Source: Microbacterium schleiferi (GTDB taxonomy: Bacteria; Actinomycetota; Actinomycetes; Actinomycetales; Microbacteriaceae). From it: a stretch of 64,000 nucleotides of DNA. The stretch spans positions 2,046,001 to 2,110,000 of the forward strand of contig NZ_CP064760.1 in the NCBI RefSeq assembly GCF_015565955.1, written 5' to 3'. Shown here piece after piece: positions 43,487 through 52,885 of this stretch (its first letter is position 1; each line of letters opens with the position of its first letter). Below the pieces are notes generated by a model. That model saw only the letters and a list, made by a program, of their open reading frames with translations, searched no databases and was not told where the DNA came from. The translations under genes and the position numbers were made by a program.

Positions 43487-43873
43487 ATGGCAACACGTGA
43501 GATCACCCTCGAGACGATCGAGAAGACCATCAGCGAACCCGGGATCGTGCTCCTCGACTTCTGGGCAGCCTGGTGCGGTCCGTGCCGCATGTTCGGGCCG
43601 GTGTTCGAGAGCTCCTCCGAGGCTCACCCCGACATCGTCTTCGGGAAAGTGGACACCGAAGCGCAGCAACAGCTGGCAGCCGGCTTTCGCATCACCTCAA
43701 TCCCGACGCTCATGGCTTTTCGCGACGGCATCCTCGTGTTCTCTCAGCCCGGCGCACTCGCTGCACCCCAGCTCGAACAGGTGATCACCGCCGTCGAGGG
43801 TCTCGACATGGACGACGTGCGCCGGCAGGTCGCGGAGCAGAACGCTGCGCAGGACGCCCCGAGCACGCCGTGA
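43487..43873 (+). CDS. trxA: Thioredoxin
   Basis: A 128-residue cytoplasmic thioredoxin with the active site FWAAWCGPCRMFGP and cis-Pro segment TSIPTLMAF, plus a 20-residue C-terminal tail. It reduces disulfides or persulfides. Probably leaderless. The GTG of the DUF2892 gene overlaps its TGA. The operator upstream links it with the divergent rhodanese. Confidence 0.93.
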   Translation: MATREITLETIEKTISEPGIVLLDFWAAWCGPCRMFGPVFESSSEAHPDIVFGKVDTEAQQQLAAGFRITSIPTLMAFRDGILVFSQPGALAAPQLEQVITAVEGLDMDDVRRQVAEQNAAQDAPSTP

Positions 43874-44133
43874 GCCTCTTCCGGGTCTGCGCCATCTCGC
43901 GTGCTGAACGGGTCGCGCGGTGGGTGGCGGCAGTCTTCGTGGCAGCGGTCGCCGGAAGCGCGGTCACCGCTGGCGCATGGGCACTCGCGGTTCCCGCCAC
44001 GATCGGCGCGCTCGGCCTTGTGGCGATGGCGATCACCGGGTGGTGCCCGGGGATACCGGCGAGCAGGTCAGCGGATGCTGCACCGAATGCGCTGGGCATC
44101 CCGGAGGCACGCCAGAGCATCGACCTCGACTGA
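43870..44133 (+). CDS. DUF2892-like small membrane protein
   Basis: An 87-residue protein with two helices (WVAAVFVAAVAGSAVTAGAWAL, IGALGLVAMAITGWCPGIPA). The TGWCP turn is typical of DUF2892/YgaP membrane parts, which accompany rhodaneses in sulfur operons. GTGA overlap couples it to trxA. The start was set by this overlap. Confidence 0.75.
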   Translation: MSLFRVCAISRAERVARWVAAVFVAAVAGSAVTAGAWALAVPATIGALGLVAMAITGWCPGIPASRSADAAPNALGIPEARQSIDLD

Positions 44134-44167
44134 CGCCAACCAGCCAAGAGGGCCGGTCTGCCATCGG

Positions 44168-44899
44168 TCAGACCGAGCTCAGCGCCCGCGTCGGCGCTCG
44201 CAGCACGTCCTCGAGCGCGTCCAGCAACGCCTCCGGCTTGAGCAGCTGCATTTCGTGACGGCTGAGGAATTCGCGCACGTCCCACCCGGCTGCCTTCAGC
44301 CGCTCAAGATAGCGTTCCCGAAGCAGCCGCGACTTCGTCGCCTTCACGACCGTGGACGGGACCGGTGGCGGCGCGGGCTCAACCCGATGCGCATCCAGTT
44401 CCTGCACGACCGAGAGAGCCATGAAGCGGTCCCACCGGCGCGTACTCGCGCGGAGCCTGCGACGCAGGGGCGCCGGGACCGCGGGATCGACGACCGACAG
44501 CATCCGTGCCACGACGGGGCCCGCCATCCGGTAGGTGAGCAGTCGGCGTCCGGCAACACCGGCGTCCACGTCAAGCGCGGGGTCGAGATAGATGGCGTGA
44601 CGCGGCTGCAGGTGCTCAGCCGCGTCCGCGAGCGCCCGGCCTCCCAGCGAGTGGCCGATGGCGAGGTCGAGATCGCTCGGCAGCGTCTCGATCAGATCGT
44701 CGGTGAAGTCGCTCAGCCGGTAATGCTCTGCCCGGGGGCTGGATCCGTGGCCGCGCAGGTCGACGGCGAGCACGCGCATCCGGTGGCGACGCGAGAGCCG
44801 CTCGGCGAAGTCCTGCCAGAGAAGACCCGAACCGCTGATGCCATGAACGATGGCCGCGGTACGGTCACCGCTGCCGAACTCGTGTACTGCCAGACGCAC
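44168..44899 (-). CDS. Alpha/beta hydrolase
   Basis: A 243-residue alpha/beta-hydrolase. The oxyanion region is VHGISGSG, the nucleophile elbow GHSLGGRA (Ser), with the strand motif DLRGHGSS before it; the catalytic His is probably in LSRHEMQLL near the C-terminus. Substrate unknown. GTG at 44899 has TACCGT six bases upstream (leaderless type). The longer open frame upstream lies in antisense to the ATPase and was rejected. Confidence 0.85.
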   Translation of the reverse strand: MRLAVHEFGSGDRTAAIVHGISGSGLLWQDFAERLSRRHRMRVLAVDLRGHGSSPRAEHYRLSDFTDDLIETLPSDLDLAIGHSLGGRALADAAEHLQPRHAIYLDPALDVDAGVAGRRLLTYRMAGPVVARMLSVVDPAVPAPLRRRLRASTRRWDRFMALSVVQELDAHRVEPAPPPVPSTVVKATKSRLLRERYLERLKAAGWDVREFLSRHEMQLLKPEALLDALEDVLRAPTRALSSV

Positions 44900-45041
44900 A
44901 CTTCGACGGTACGTCCGACGGTTATGAGGAGGCTCGGAACCATGCCGTGAGATTGCTGGGCATTCGCTCCACCGGTGCGCGCCCAGGCCTGTCGGCGAAC
45001 CCGCACCGCTCGATAGGATCGGGCGCGGCGAAGGGACCGGC

Positions 45042-47764
45042 ATGACCGAGCAGACCAAAGCACAATCCACCCAGAACAGGCCCGTGCGGGCATCCGACAC
45101 CACCGCGTGGTGGACCCTCGATACGGATGCCGTCGTGCGCAGCCTCGGGACGGATGCCGCGAACGGCCTGACCTCGGCCGATGCCGCACGGCGTCTGGCC
45201 ACCGGTGGACCCAACACGATCCCCGCTCCCCCGGCCCCGAGCGCGTGGACGATCGCGCTGCGGATGCTCGCCGACCCCATGAACCTCATGCTCGTTGCGG
45301 TCGTGGTGGTGAGCCTGATCATCGCCCAGTTCGCCGTCGGGTTCATCGTCGCCGCCCTCATCGTGCTCAACGTCGTGCTCGGCACGCGGCAAGAACTCGC
45401 CGCCCGCGCGAGCGTCGACGGTCTCTCCAAACTCCAGATCCCCCATGTGAAGGTGATCCGCGACGGATCGCTGCGCGAGGTCCCCGCTCCCGAAATCGTG
45501 CCCGGTGATCTCGTGCAACTCGAGGCCGGCGATCTCGTTCCGGCAGACGGCCGCATCCTGCGCTCCGCGAACCTGCAGACACAGGAGGCAGCCCTCACCG
45601 GCGAGAGCGCACCGGTCGACAAAGACGTCACGACGATCGACGGGCACGACGTCGCTCTCGGCGACCGCGCGAACATGCTGTGGCAGAACACGACGGTCAC
45701 GCGAGGGACCGCCGCGATGGTCATCACCGGAACCGGGATGTCGACCCAGATGGGTCAGATCGCGGCGATGCTGACCGCCGTCGCTCCCTCGAAGTCGCCG
45801 CTGCAGCGCGAACTCGACGGCCTCACGAAGGTGCTCGGCTTCGTCGCGTGGGGTGCCGTGGCGATCATGATCATCTTGGGTCTGCTGCGCGGCGAGACGA
45901 TCGCGACAGTCCTTCTGGTCGGTATCGCGATGGCTGTGTCCGCGATTCCGTCAGCCCTGCCCACCTTCGTGCAGGGGATGCTCGCGTACGGAGCCCGGCA
46001 GCTCGCCGAGCACCGCGCGGTGGTCAAGAACCTCAGCGATGTCGAGACGCTGGGAGCGACATCCGCCATCAACTCCGACAAGACCGGCACGCTCACGCTC
46101 AACCAGATGACCGCGACCAAGCTGTATGCGCTCGGTCAGTGGTTCACCGTCGAGGGCGAGGGCTACCGCAAGACCGGGGCACTGCGGCACGCCGCCGGCA
46201 AGGATGTTCCCGATTTCACGCCGCTGGCCTACGGCCTGTGCCTGAACTCCGACGCGACGGTCTCGGATGCCGGGGTCGTCGTCGGCGATCCCACCGAGGC
46301 CGCCCTCGTCGTGCTGGCCGCGAAGCTGGGCGTCGACGCAGAGGAGAGCCGGCGCGCCTATCCGCGCGAAGCCGAAGTGCCCTTCGACTCCGCCTACAAG
46401 TTCATGGTGACCTTCCACCACGCGCCGCTGCAGGGCACCGAGACGTTCCTCGCGACGATGAAGGGCGGGCCGGATGTCGTCATCGACCGGTGCTCGCACG
46501 TCGTGACTGCTGACGGTGTCGTGCCGATTGCTGACGCGAAAGACAGCATCCTGGAGGCCAATGCGGAGCTCAGCCGCAACGGCCTGCGGGTCCTCGCGAT
46601 CGCGGTGCGTGACCTGGCGGGTCAGGAGGCCGCGGCGAAGTCCGATCCGATGAGCCTGGCCGAGGACTTCACCTTCGTGGCGCTCGTCGGCATCATCGAC
46701 CCCCTGCGGCCCGAGGCGATCGAGGCCGTGCGCATCGCGGGCGAGGCGGGCATCGAGGTGCGCATGATCACCGGCGACCACGCCGTGACCGCCGCCGCCA
46801 TCGGCGCCCAGCTCGGTCTTGGCCCCGGCGCGATCAGCGGCCCCGAACTGCGCGCGCTCAGCGACGAGGAACTCACGGAACGCCTCCCCGAACTGCACGT
46901 GTTCGGCCGGGTCACCCCCGAAGACAAGCTGCGGATCGCCCGGCTCATGCAGGAGCGCGGCGACGTGGTGGCGATGACCGGGGATGCCGTCAACGACGCC
47001 GCAGCCCTCAAGCAGGCCGACATCGGCGTTGCGATGGGATCGGGCAGCGAGGTGACGAAGCAGGCCGGCAAGATGATCCTCACCGACGACAACTTCGGCA
47101 CCCTCGTCGAGGCGATCCGGCTCGGCCGCACGATCTACGACAAGATCGTCAGCTATGTCCGCTACCAGATGGCGACGCTGTTCTCCCTCGTGCTGCTGTT
47201 CCTCGTTTCGAGCCTGCTCGACATCAACAACGGCACCCCGATCACGCCGCTCATGGTGCTGTTCCTGAGCTTTTTCATCACCTTCTTCCCCGTCATCGTC
47301 ATCACCCTCGACCCGAGTCCCACGGGGCTCATGAGCCAGCCTCCGCGCGACACGAAGATCCCGCTCGCGAACGCGCGCTCGATTGGCCAGTGGCTGCTGT
47401 ACGGCGTCGCGATCTTCGCCGTCGCGCTGGCGGCGATGCTCCTCTCCCCCGGTACCCCGAGTCAGACCGAACCGACGGTTCCCGTCACGATGACCTTCGT
47501 CGTGCTGAGTCTCGGGTCGGTGCTCGCGGGCTTCGCGATGCGCCGCGATCCGGGTTCGGGCCTTGCCGCACCGATCACCAACGCTCTGAAGTGGATGTGG
47601 ATCCCCATCGTGCTCACAGTGCTCTCGGTCGAGCTGGACTTCATGAACGCCCTGCTGATGACGACGCCGCTGGATGCCGCGCAGTGGTGGCTCGCGATCG
47701 GACTCGCCCTGATCCCCCGATCGTGGTCGAGGTCGACAAGCTCATCCGCCGCTCACTCAGGTGA
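45042..47764 (+). CDS. P-type cation ATPase (P2-like), 3' frameshift
   Basis: An ATPase of about 907 residues: N-terminal cation domain (GLTSADAARRLATGGPN), actuator LTGES, phosphorylation site NSDKTGTLTLNQ, and hinge TGDAVNDAAALKQADIGVAMG. Membrane helix 4 has AMAVSAIPSALP in place of the CPx of metal ATPases, so it is of the Ca/Mg/Na/K-type group. The last 16 residues (PPIVVEVDKLIRRSLR) are in another frame after the C5 run at 47714-47718, and the intended TGA is at 47762. Without correction the frame would run 650 bases into the convergent SDR gene. Confidence 0.9.
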
Positions 47765-48770
47765 GGCCTGTGCGCACCCCGAAAAAGTCGGTGACACCGG
47801 TGGTTGCCAGGCTCGTCTCCCAGAGGATCTTCTCCGAGGCGGGATCACGCTCGGGCTCCATCAGCACCGGCGGGCCTGGCTCGCCGCGACCGGCGGGACC
47901 GTAGAATTCGCCGGTCTGAGCGGCCGGATCGAAGGAGGCGCGGATGATGCCGAGCGCCCCGTCCTCCACAGAATGCGCGACCTTGAGCGTGCGATTCAGG
48001 ATGGCGCGGTCGAGCATCCGCGTGCCGCCGGCGCGTCCCGTCTTGGCCTGAAGTCCGGAGTTTGTCGGGCCGGGATGAGCGGTGAGCACCTGGATGCCGC
48101 GGGCCTGGTCTTCTGCCGGCATCCGTTCGAGGAGGGCGTAAGAGAACAGCAGGTTCGCGAGCTTGGACTGCTGATAGCGGCGCCACTTTCCGAAGCCGGG
48201 GAATCCGTCGCCGCCCAGATGGCCGCCGCGGCGCTCGAGGTACTCGGCCTTCAGTGCGGGACCGCGCCGCGCGCCGCTGGAGTGGCTCACGACACGTGCG
48301 CGTCCTCGGGCCTCGGCGCCCCGTTGGAGGACGGGCCACACCAGCGAGGTCAGCAGGAAGTGCGAGAGGTGGTTGGTCTGCATCTGCACATCGCAGCCGT
48401 CCGGGGTCGCCTGGTCGGGTAGCCCCATGACGCCCGCGTTGTTGCACAGCACGTCGAGTCCTCCGACGGCGACCGCACGCACCTGCTCCCCCGCGTCCCG
48501 CACGCTTTCGAAGCTCTGCAGGTCACACGCGACCGGCACCACGTCGACGCCTCCGTCGCGCAGGCGGTCGGTGGCGGCATCCGCGCGGGCCGAGGGCCGG
48601 TTCAGCACGATGACACGCGCGCCGAGCCGACCGGCGGTGCGTGCGTAGACCTCGCCGGTGCCGCTGGTCGAACCGGTGACGGCCACAGTCAGCCCGTCGA
48701 GGCGGGGAAGCGTCTCGACGACCTGGTCGTAGTAGCGGGACGGCGGGGGCGGATAGTCGCGAGGGGTCAT
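47757..48770 (-). CDS. Short-chain dehydrogenase/reductase
   Basis: A 337-residue SDR: the cofactor motif TGSTSGTGE, NNAG in VLCNNAGVMG, catalytic Ser in VVSHSSGARR and Tyr/Lys in YQQSKLANLL. The form is close to the retinol-dehydrogenase/WWOX-like group. An NAD(P)-dependent oxidoreductase of unknown substrate. Start at the ATG of MTPRDYPPPP. It is divergent from a TetR gene with two palindromic operators between, so the TetR protein probably controls it. Confidence 0.88.
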   Translation of the reverse strand: MTPRDYPPPPSRYYDQVVETLPRLDGLTVAVTGSTSGTGEVYARTAGRLGARVIVLNRPSARADAATDRLRDGGVDVVPVACDLQSFESVRDAGEQVRAVAVGGLDVLCNNAGVMGLPDQATPDGCDVQMQTNHLSHFLLTSLVWPVLQRGAEARGRARVVSHSSGARRGPALKAEYLERRGGHLGGDGFPGFGKWRRYQQSKLANLLFSYALLERMPAEDQARGIQVLTAHPGPTNSGLQAKTGRAGGTRMLDRAILNRTLKVAHSVEDGALGIIRASFDPAAQTGEFYGPAGRGEPGPPVLMEPERDPASEKILWETSLATTGVTDFFGVRTGLT

Positions 48771-48791
48771 GAGTGCTCCGAGTCGTCGGTT

Positions 48792-48843
48792 ACTGAGCAC
48801 TGCTCAGTGCGGGGTGCTGCCATACTACTGAGCAGTGATCAGT
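48792..48843. promoter_or_regulatory. Two TetR-type operators
   Basis: ACTGAGCA-C-TGCTCAGT (48792-48808) is a perfect 17-bp palindrome; ACTGAGCA-G-TGATCAGT (48827-48843) has one mismatch. Centres are 35 bp apart, between the divergent SDR and TetR genes. Confidence 0.8.
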
Positions 48844-48889
48844 TTCACCAGCCCCGGCATGGGCTGAGGCTCATGAGAGAGGAGTTGCC

Positions 48890-49492
48890 ATGTCGGCGAG
48901 CACCACCGCCGAGCGTGCGGACGGACGCGAGCGGATCGTCGCCTGTGCGCTCGAACTCCTCCACCGCGACCACCCCGACGACCTCTCGATCCGCGAGGTG
49001 AGCCGGCGCGCGGGCGTCTCCTCGGGCACGCCCTACCACCACTTCGGCGACAAGGCCGGGTTGCTCGCCGCGTGCGCGCGCGTGGGATGGGCAGACCTCA
49101 CCACCCGCATCCGCGCCGTCGACCGCGATGATCCGATCGCTGCGCAGCTGCGGCAGATCGCTCATGCCTACTTCGACTTCGCGCTGGCCAACCCGGGGTG
49201 CTACCGCCTCATGATGTCGCGGCTGTTTCATGACGCCGCACGCTTCGGCGACCTCGACACGCTCCGCGCGGAGGCGATGGGCGAGGTCACCAGCAGGATC
49301 CCTGTCCCGGATGCCCCACCCGCCGACCCGATCGCGGCCAAGTCGCGCGCCATGGGCCTGTGGTCGATGCTGCACGGATACGCGACCCTGCGCCTGGACG
49401 GCGCCGTCACCGGCGAACCCGATCCGGATGCGCAGCTCTCGGCCCTCGCCGATCTCTTCGTGAGGGTCGCTCTCCTGCCACCGCAGGACTGA
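48890..49492 (+). CDS. TetR/AcrR family regulator
   Basis: A 200-residue regulator with the N-terminal HTH (DLSIREVSRRAGVSSGTPYHHFGDKAGLL) and a C-terminal ligand domain including YFDFALANPGCYRLMMSRLF, the TetR_C_33/WHG-type. GAGAGGAG precedes the ATG. It probably represses itself and the divergent SDR through the two palindromes upstream. Ligand unknown. Confidence 0.9.
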   Translation: MSASTTAERADGRERIVACALELLHRDHPDDLSIREVSRRAGVSSGTPYHHFGDKAGLLAACARVGWADLTTRIRAVDRDDPIAAQLRQIAHAYFDFALANPGCYRLMMSRLFHDAARFGDLDTLRAEAMGEVTSRIPVPDAPPADPIAAKSRAMGLWSMLHGYATLRLDGAVTGEPDPDAQLSALADLFVRVALLPPQD

Positions 49493-49505
49493 GCCACTCG
49501 CGCGA

Positions 49506-49520
49506 AACGGTCGCACCGTT
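49506..49520. terminator. Short hairpin after the TetR gene
   Basis: AACGGT-CGC-ACCGTT, a perfect 6+3+6 hairpin 14 bases after the stop. It also resembles an arm of the inverted repeat at 2964-3033 (GCGAAxGGTCGCA core). Confidence 0.35.
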
Positions 49521-49553
49521 GTCGCAGCTCACCGCTGGGGATACAGTCGCGGC

Positions 49554-49949
49554 ATGAGCGGCCTTGTCCCCTACCTGCACTTCGACGGCACCGCGCGGAA
49601 CGCACTGACCTTCTATCAGTCCGTGTTCGGCGGCGAGCTCGAACTGTTCACGTATGGCGAGTTCTCGCGCACCGACGGACCGAAGGATGCGATCGCGCAC
49701 GGGTCCCTCTCGGGCCTCGTGACGCTGTTCGCCGCGGATGCCGCGCCCGGCGAAGCATCCGTGTCGATGGCCGGGATGGAGTTCTCATTGCTCGGCACCG
49801 CATCGCCCGATGAGCTCACGCGGTGGTTTGCCGCACTCGCCGACGGAGGCACGGTGCTAGATGCACTCCAGCTGCGCCCCTGGGGCGACCACGACGGCAT
49901 GGTGAAAGACCGCTTCGGCGTTGCCTGGCTGATCGGCTATCAGGGGTAG
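49554..49949 (+). CDS. VOC-superfamily (PhnB/glyoxalase-like) protein
   Basis: A 131-residue protein of the PhnB-like group: YLHFDGTARNALTFYQSVFGGELELFTYGEF and WGDHDGMVKDRFGVAWLI are characteristic. Members bind a divalent metal or are catalytically silent; substrate unknown. TACAGT ends six bases before the ATG (leaderless type). Confidence 0.88.
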   Translation: MSGLVPYLHFDGTARNALTFYQSVFGGELELFTYGEFSRTDGPKDAIAHGSLSGLVTLFAADAAPGEASVSMAGMEFSLLGTASPDELTRWFAALADGGTVLDALQLRPWGDHDGMVKDRFGVAWLIGYQG

Positions 49950-49964
49950 GGAACTCCCCTGCGC

Positions 49965-50942
49965 TCACAGCCCGAAGAGAGCCTCGGCATTCGCGTGGGC
50001 GAACGCTTCACGCGCCTCATCGTCGGGGAGGTGCGTGAGGAACTCGTCTATCTGCGCGGCCGTAGGCTGCTGAAACGGGTAGTCGGTCGAGAAGAGAATC
50101 CGATCCGACGTCGTGACGCTCAGGGCGTGAGCGAGCATCGCCGGATCGAGCATCCCCGAGGCCGTGATCCACACGTTCTGCTGCAGGTACTCCGTGACCG
50201 AGCGCTCGAGCTGCGCGGCGCGCGCGATACCGTTCGCGCGCTGATGCCAGAAGAGCAGCAGCTCACCCCAGTGGCCGAGGACCAGGCGCAGGCCCGGATA
50301 GCGGTCGAGCACTCCGCGAGCCATCAGGCGCAGTGCCGCCGTGCCCGCCTCGAGGTGCCACCCCCACGCGTAGGTCGCGAGCGCGAGGTCGGCGGATGCG
50401 TCGAGTCCGCGATAGACGGCGCCGCGCACGGTCTCAGCCGGGATCTGCGGATGGATGAAGACGGGTTGCCGCATCCGTTCGGCGACAGCCCACACATCGT
50501 CGAATCGGGGATCGTCCAGGAGCACGTCACCGACCCGGCCGTAGACCATGACCCCGGCAAGGCCGAGTCCGACCGCGCATTCGAGTTCAGCAGCCGCAGC
50601 CGCCGGGTCCGCCAGAGGCAGGGTGGCCATTGCACCGAACCGAGTCGGATGATCACGAACCACGGCAGCCACCGCGTCATTGGCATCCCGGCTCATGGCA
50701 ACGGCATCCGCGGCGCGAAGGCCCTGCGTGCCGGGCGGAGCCAGAGAGAGGATCTGCATGTCGACGCCCTGAGCCGCCATCACGGCCGCGCGTCCGGCGC
50801 CGAGGTCGGCGAGACGTCCCGCGCTATCGCCGTGCTCGTTGAGTGCGAGGCTCTCATCCACGTCTGTCGGCGGGAGGGCCCGCAAGGCCTCGTCAACACG
50901 GCCGAGGGTCCAGTGCTCTTCGATGCCGATGAGCTTCACCAT
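49965..50942 (-). CDS. Amidohydrolase-2 family metal-dependent hydrolase/decarboxylase
   Basis: A 325-residue TIM-barrel enzyme. The metal pair begins with IEEHW at the N-terminus; further ligands are FIHPQIP, LGHWGELL and FSTDYPF (Asp). This set is that of gamma-resorcylate decarboxylase/ACMSD relatives, which decarboxylate or hydrolyse aromatic acids. Start MVKLIGIEEHW chosen because the metal motif is normally at residues 6-10. It is divergent from a TetR regulator. Confidence 0.87.
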   Translation of the reverse strand: MVKLIGIEEHWTLGRVDEALRALPPTDVDESLALNEHGDSAGRLADLGAGRAAVMAAQGVDMQILSLAPPGTQGLRAADAVAMSRDANDAVAAVVRDHPTRFGAMATLPLADPAAAAAELECAVGLGLAGVMVYGRVGDVLLDDPRFDDVWAVAERMRQPVFIHPQIPAETVRGAVYRGLDASADLALATYAWGWHLEAGTAALRLMARGVLDRYPGLRLVLGHWGELLLFWHQRANGIARAAQLERSVTEYLQQNVWITASGMLDPAMLAHALSVTTSDRILFSTDYPFQQPTAAQIDEFLTHLPDDEAREAFAHANAEALFGL

Positions 50943-51091
50943 GCGAGCGCCTCCCCGTGCTGCGCATCGATCGGATCGACCAGGCGCAGGAGGTGAGGTA
51001 ATGCTGGCTGGGCCGTTCCGTTCATGGTGCTTCCCTTCCACGGAGAGGCGGTCGCGCGATTCGCTCATCACCTGTTGAGCGATCCTACACC

Positions 51092-51113
51092 TCACTCAAC
51101 ACATGTAGAGTGA
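51092..51113. promoter_or_regulatory. TetR-type operator over leaderless promoter
   Basis: TCACTC-N10-GAGTGA overlaps the -10 TAGAGT (51106-51111), which ends six bases before the TetR ATG. Autoregulation and control of the divergent amidohydrolase are likely. Confidence 0.6.
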
Positions 51114-51117
51114 AAAG

Positions 51118-51654
51118 ATGGAACCAGGGTTGACGCGGTCGGAGCGCCGTGCAGCGACAGCAGCGCGGATCCTTGACGCCGCGCAGGCCGAGTTCGGCGC
51201 TCATGGCGAGGACGGCGCGACGATCCGCGGCATCGCTCAGCGCGCGGGGGTCGATCCCTCCCTCGTGCTGCAGCACTACGGGTCGAAACAGGCGCTCTTT
51301 GCTCTGGCGGTCCGCCCCGCGCCCGATCTGAGCGCAGACGACGTCACCGCCCACCTGGCCGAGGTCATCCAGATCCGACTGAAAGAGCTCTCCCCCGCGA
51401 CACGCGCCCTCATGCGTTCGATGCTCACGTCTTCCGAAGCGGCTTCCGTGATGCGCGACTATCTGCGCGAGCGCACCGAGAACCTTGCCTCAGCGATGAC
51501 CGGCGACGATGCGGAACTGCGCGCGGCACTCATGGTCTCGAGCATCCTCGGCGTCACTCTCGCCCGTCACTTCTTCCACCTCGAGCCGCTCGTCGACGCC
51601 GACGAGGATGCCGTGGCCGCAGTGGCCGATGCGTGGCTTGCGCCCCTGAGCTGA
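51118..51654 (+). CDS. TetR family regulator
   Basis: A 178-residue regulator: HTH in GATIRGIAQRAGVDPSLVLQHYGSKQALF, and the C-terminal domain of the TetR_C_17/18 type (ALMRSMLTSSEAASVMRDYL, LGVTLARHFFHLEPL). It lies divergently to the amidohydrolase with one palindromic operator between. Ligand unknown, possibly the amidohydrolase substrate. Confidence 0.9.
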   Translation: MEPGLTRSERRAATAARILDAAQAEFGAHGEDGATIRGIAQRAGVDPSLVLQHYGSKQALFALAVRPAPDLSADDVTAHLAEVIQIRLKELSPATRALMRSMLTSSEAASVMRDYLRERTENLASAMTGDDAELRAALMVSSILGVTLARHFFHLEPLVDADEDAVAAVADAWLAPLS

Positions 51655-51707
51655 ACCGCCGCGCGCACACGCTGGTAGTCGTCGCCCGGCGCGCCTCCCG
51701 ATGCCTG

Positions 51708-52718
51708 CTAGACCGTCATCTCCACGTACGGCGACGCTGTCGTGAAGGGGACGTGTCGCAGGCCCTGCGAGTAATCAACCGTCGCGACGTCGATCGAGTA
51801 GAGACGGGGGTCACTCGGCGTGCGGTAGATGTACCGCTTGTCGGAGAGGTTGCTGATGGCTACCCAATCGGTGATCTCCGGAACCCGCCTCCCGTCCGGC
51901 AGGCTCTCTTCGATGATGCCCGCGGGGATGTCGAAGGCATTGAGCACGTGCATGGTCTGCAGCTCCGCGCCCTGGGAGTCCACGGGCTGCTCGGAGAGCG
52001 CAACGAATGCCGCAGCCCGAACGAAGCGCGACGGCCCGGTGTAGTCCCCCGGCAGGCCCATGAGTCCGCCGCCCTGACCAAACTGCGAGAGGCGCACGCC
52101 GAGAACATCCTCACCGGGTGCCACGTCGGGGCTCAGCCCCACGTAGTTGTTCAGGTTCGTCAGGTGCCAATCGAGGTACGGCGCGTTCGTGCCCACCCCT
52201 GTCGGGTTGTCGACGACATGGATGCCGTCCGGGTGAAACTCAATCGCCAGCGAACCCTCCTCGCTGTGCATCAGAATGTGCAGAGGAGGCACGAAACCCA
52301 CCCCGGGATCCCACCCCCACACGCTGATCGACTGGACTGCCTCCTTGACCTCATCAAGGGTTGCGCACGTGCCCAGGAGGAACGTGATGAGATCCTCCTC
52401 CGACAGGTCGTTGCCGTCACCAGCGAACTCGGCGTATGTGCAGAACCCATTGGGCATATACAGGCCGTGCGCGGACAGTCCCGCGGTGTTGATGCCGTCG
52501 TTGACCAGAAGCGGGTCGCCCAACGCGCAAATCCCGACGATTCCGTGCGTCGTGGTCCAGGTCTTCGACCGCTGCCCGGCCTTGGGAGTCCTGCCCCGCC
52601 CTTCCGTCCCCGGCGGAACCACCGCCAGCGACCAATCGATCAGGCCAGGGAACTCCATGCTCCGTCCCACAACCACGGAACCGTCCTTGGCCTGCTTCAT
52701 TTTGAAGTTCGTGCACAT
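51708..52718 (-). CDS. Choloylglycine hydrolase family (linear amide C-N hydrolase)
   Basis: A 336-residue Ntn hydrolase of the penicillin V acylase/bile salt hydrolase family. Cys2 becomes the N-terminal nucleophile after Met removal. The conserved Arg is in VVVGRSMEFPG, and the Asn sites are probably in NDGINTAGLSAHGLY and VVDNPTGVGTNAPYLDWH. No signal peptide. In soil actinobacteria such enzymes may cleave N-acyl homoserine lactones or penicillin V; substrate not shown here. Leaderless-type start (TACGTT seven bases upstream). Bases 52719-52885 hold nothing evident. Confidence 0.9.
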   Translation of the reverse strand: MCTNFKMKQAKDGSVVVGRSMEFPGLIDWSLAVVPPGTEGRGRTPKAGQRSKTWTTTHGIVGICALGDPLLVNDGINTAGLSAHGLYMPNGFCTYAEFAGDGNDLSEEDLITFLLGTCATLDEVKEAVQSISVWGWDPGVGFVPPLHILMHSEEGSLAIEFHPDGIHVVDNPTGVGTNAPYLDWHLTNLNNYVGLSPDVAPGEDVLGVRLSQFGQGGGLMGLPGDYTGPSRFVRAAAFVALSEQPVDSQGAELQTMHVLNAFDIPAGIIEESLPDGRRVPEITDWVAISNLSDKRYIYRTPSDPRLYSIDVATVDYSQGLRHVPFTTASPYVEMTV

Positions 52719-52885
52719 GCGTCGAAACGTAGCAGAGTCGCTGCGGTTCGTCCCCGGTGCGATGTCGTCCGGCTCGTGCTCCACCTCACCGTGCTCGAGT
52801 GGCGTCCGAATCGGGCGAAGCCTGCCGGGGCGGCATATCGCCGCGGGAAAGCCACTCTCGGGCGTCGCCGTGATACCTCTCGGCG

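Noticed and set aside
44900..45727. Long upstream extension of the alpha/beta hydrolase frame
   Set aside because: Antisense to the N-terminus of the P-type ATPase; the hydrolase fold begins at 44899.
47765..48422. C-terminal extension of the 45-kb ATPase by over 200 residues
   Set aside because: It results from the frameshift at 47714-47718 and runs antisense through the SDR gene.
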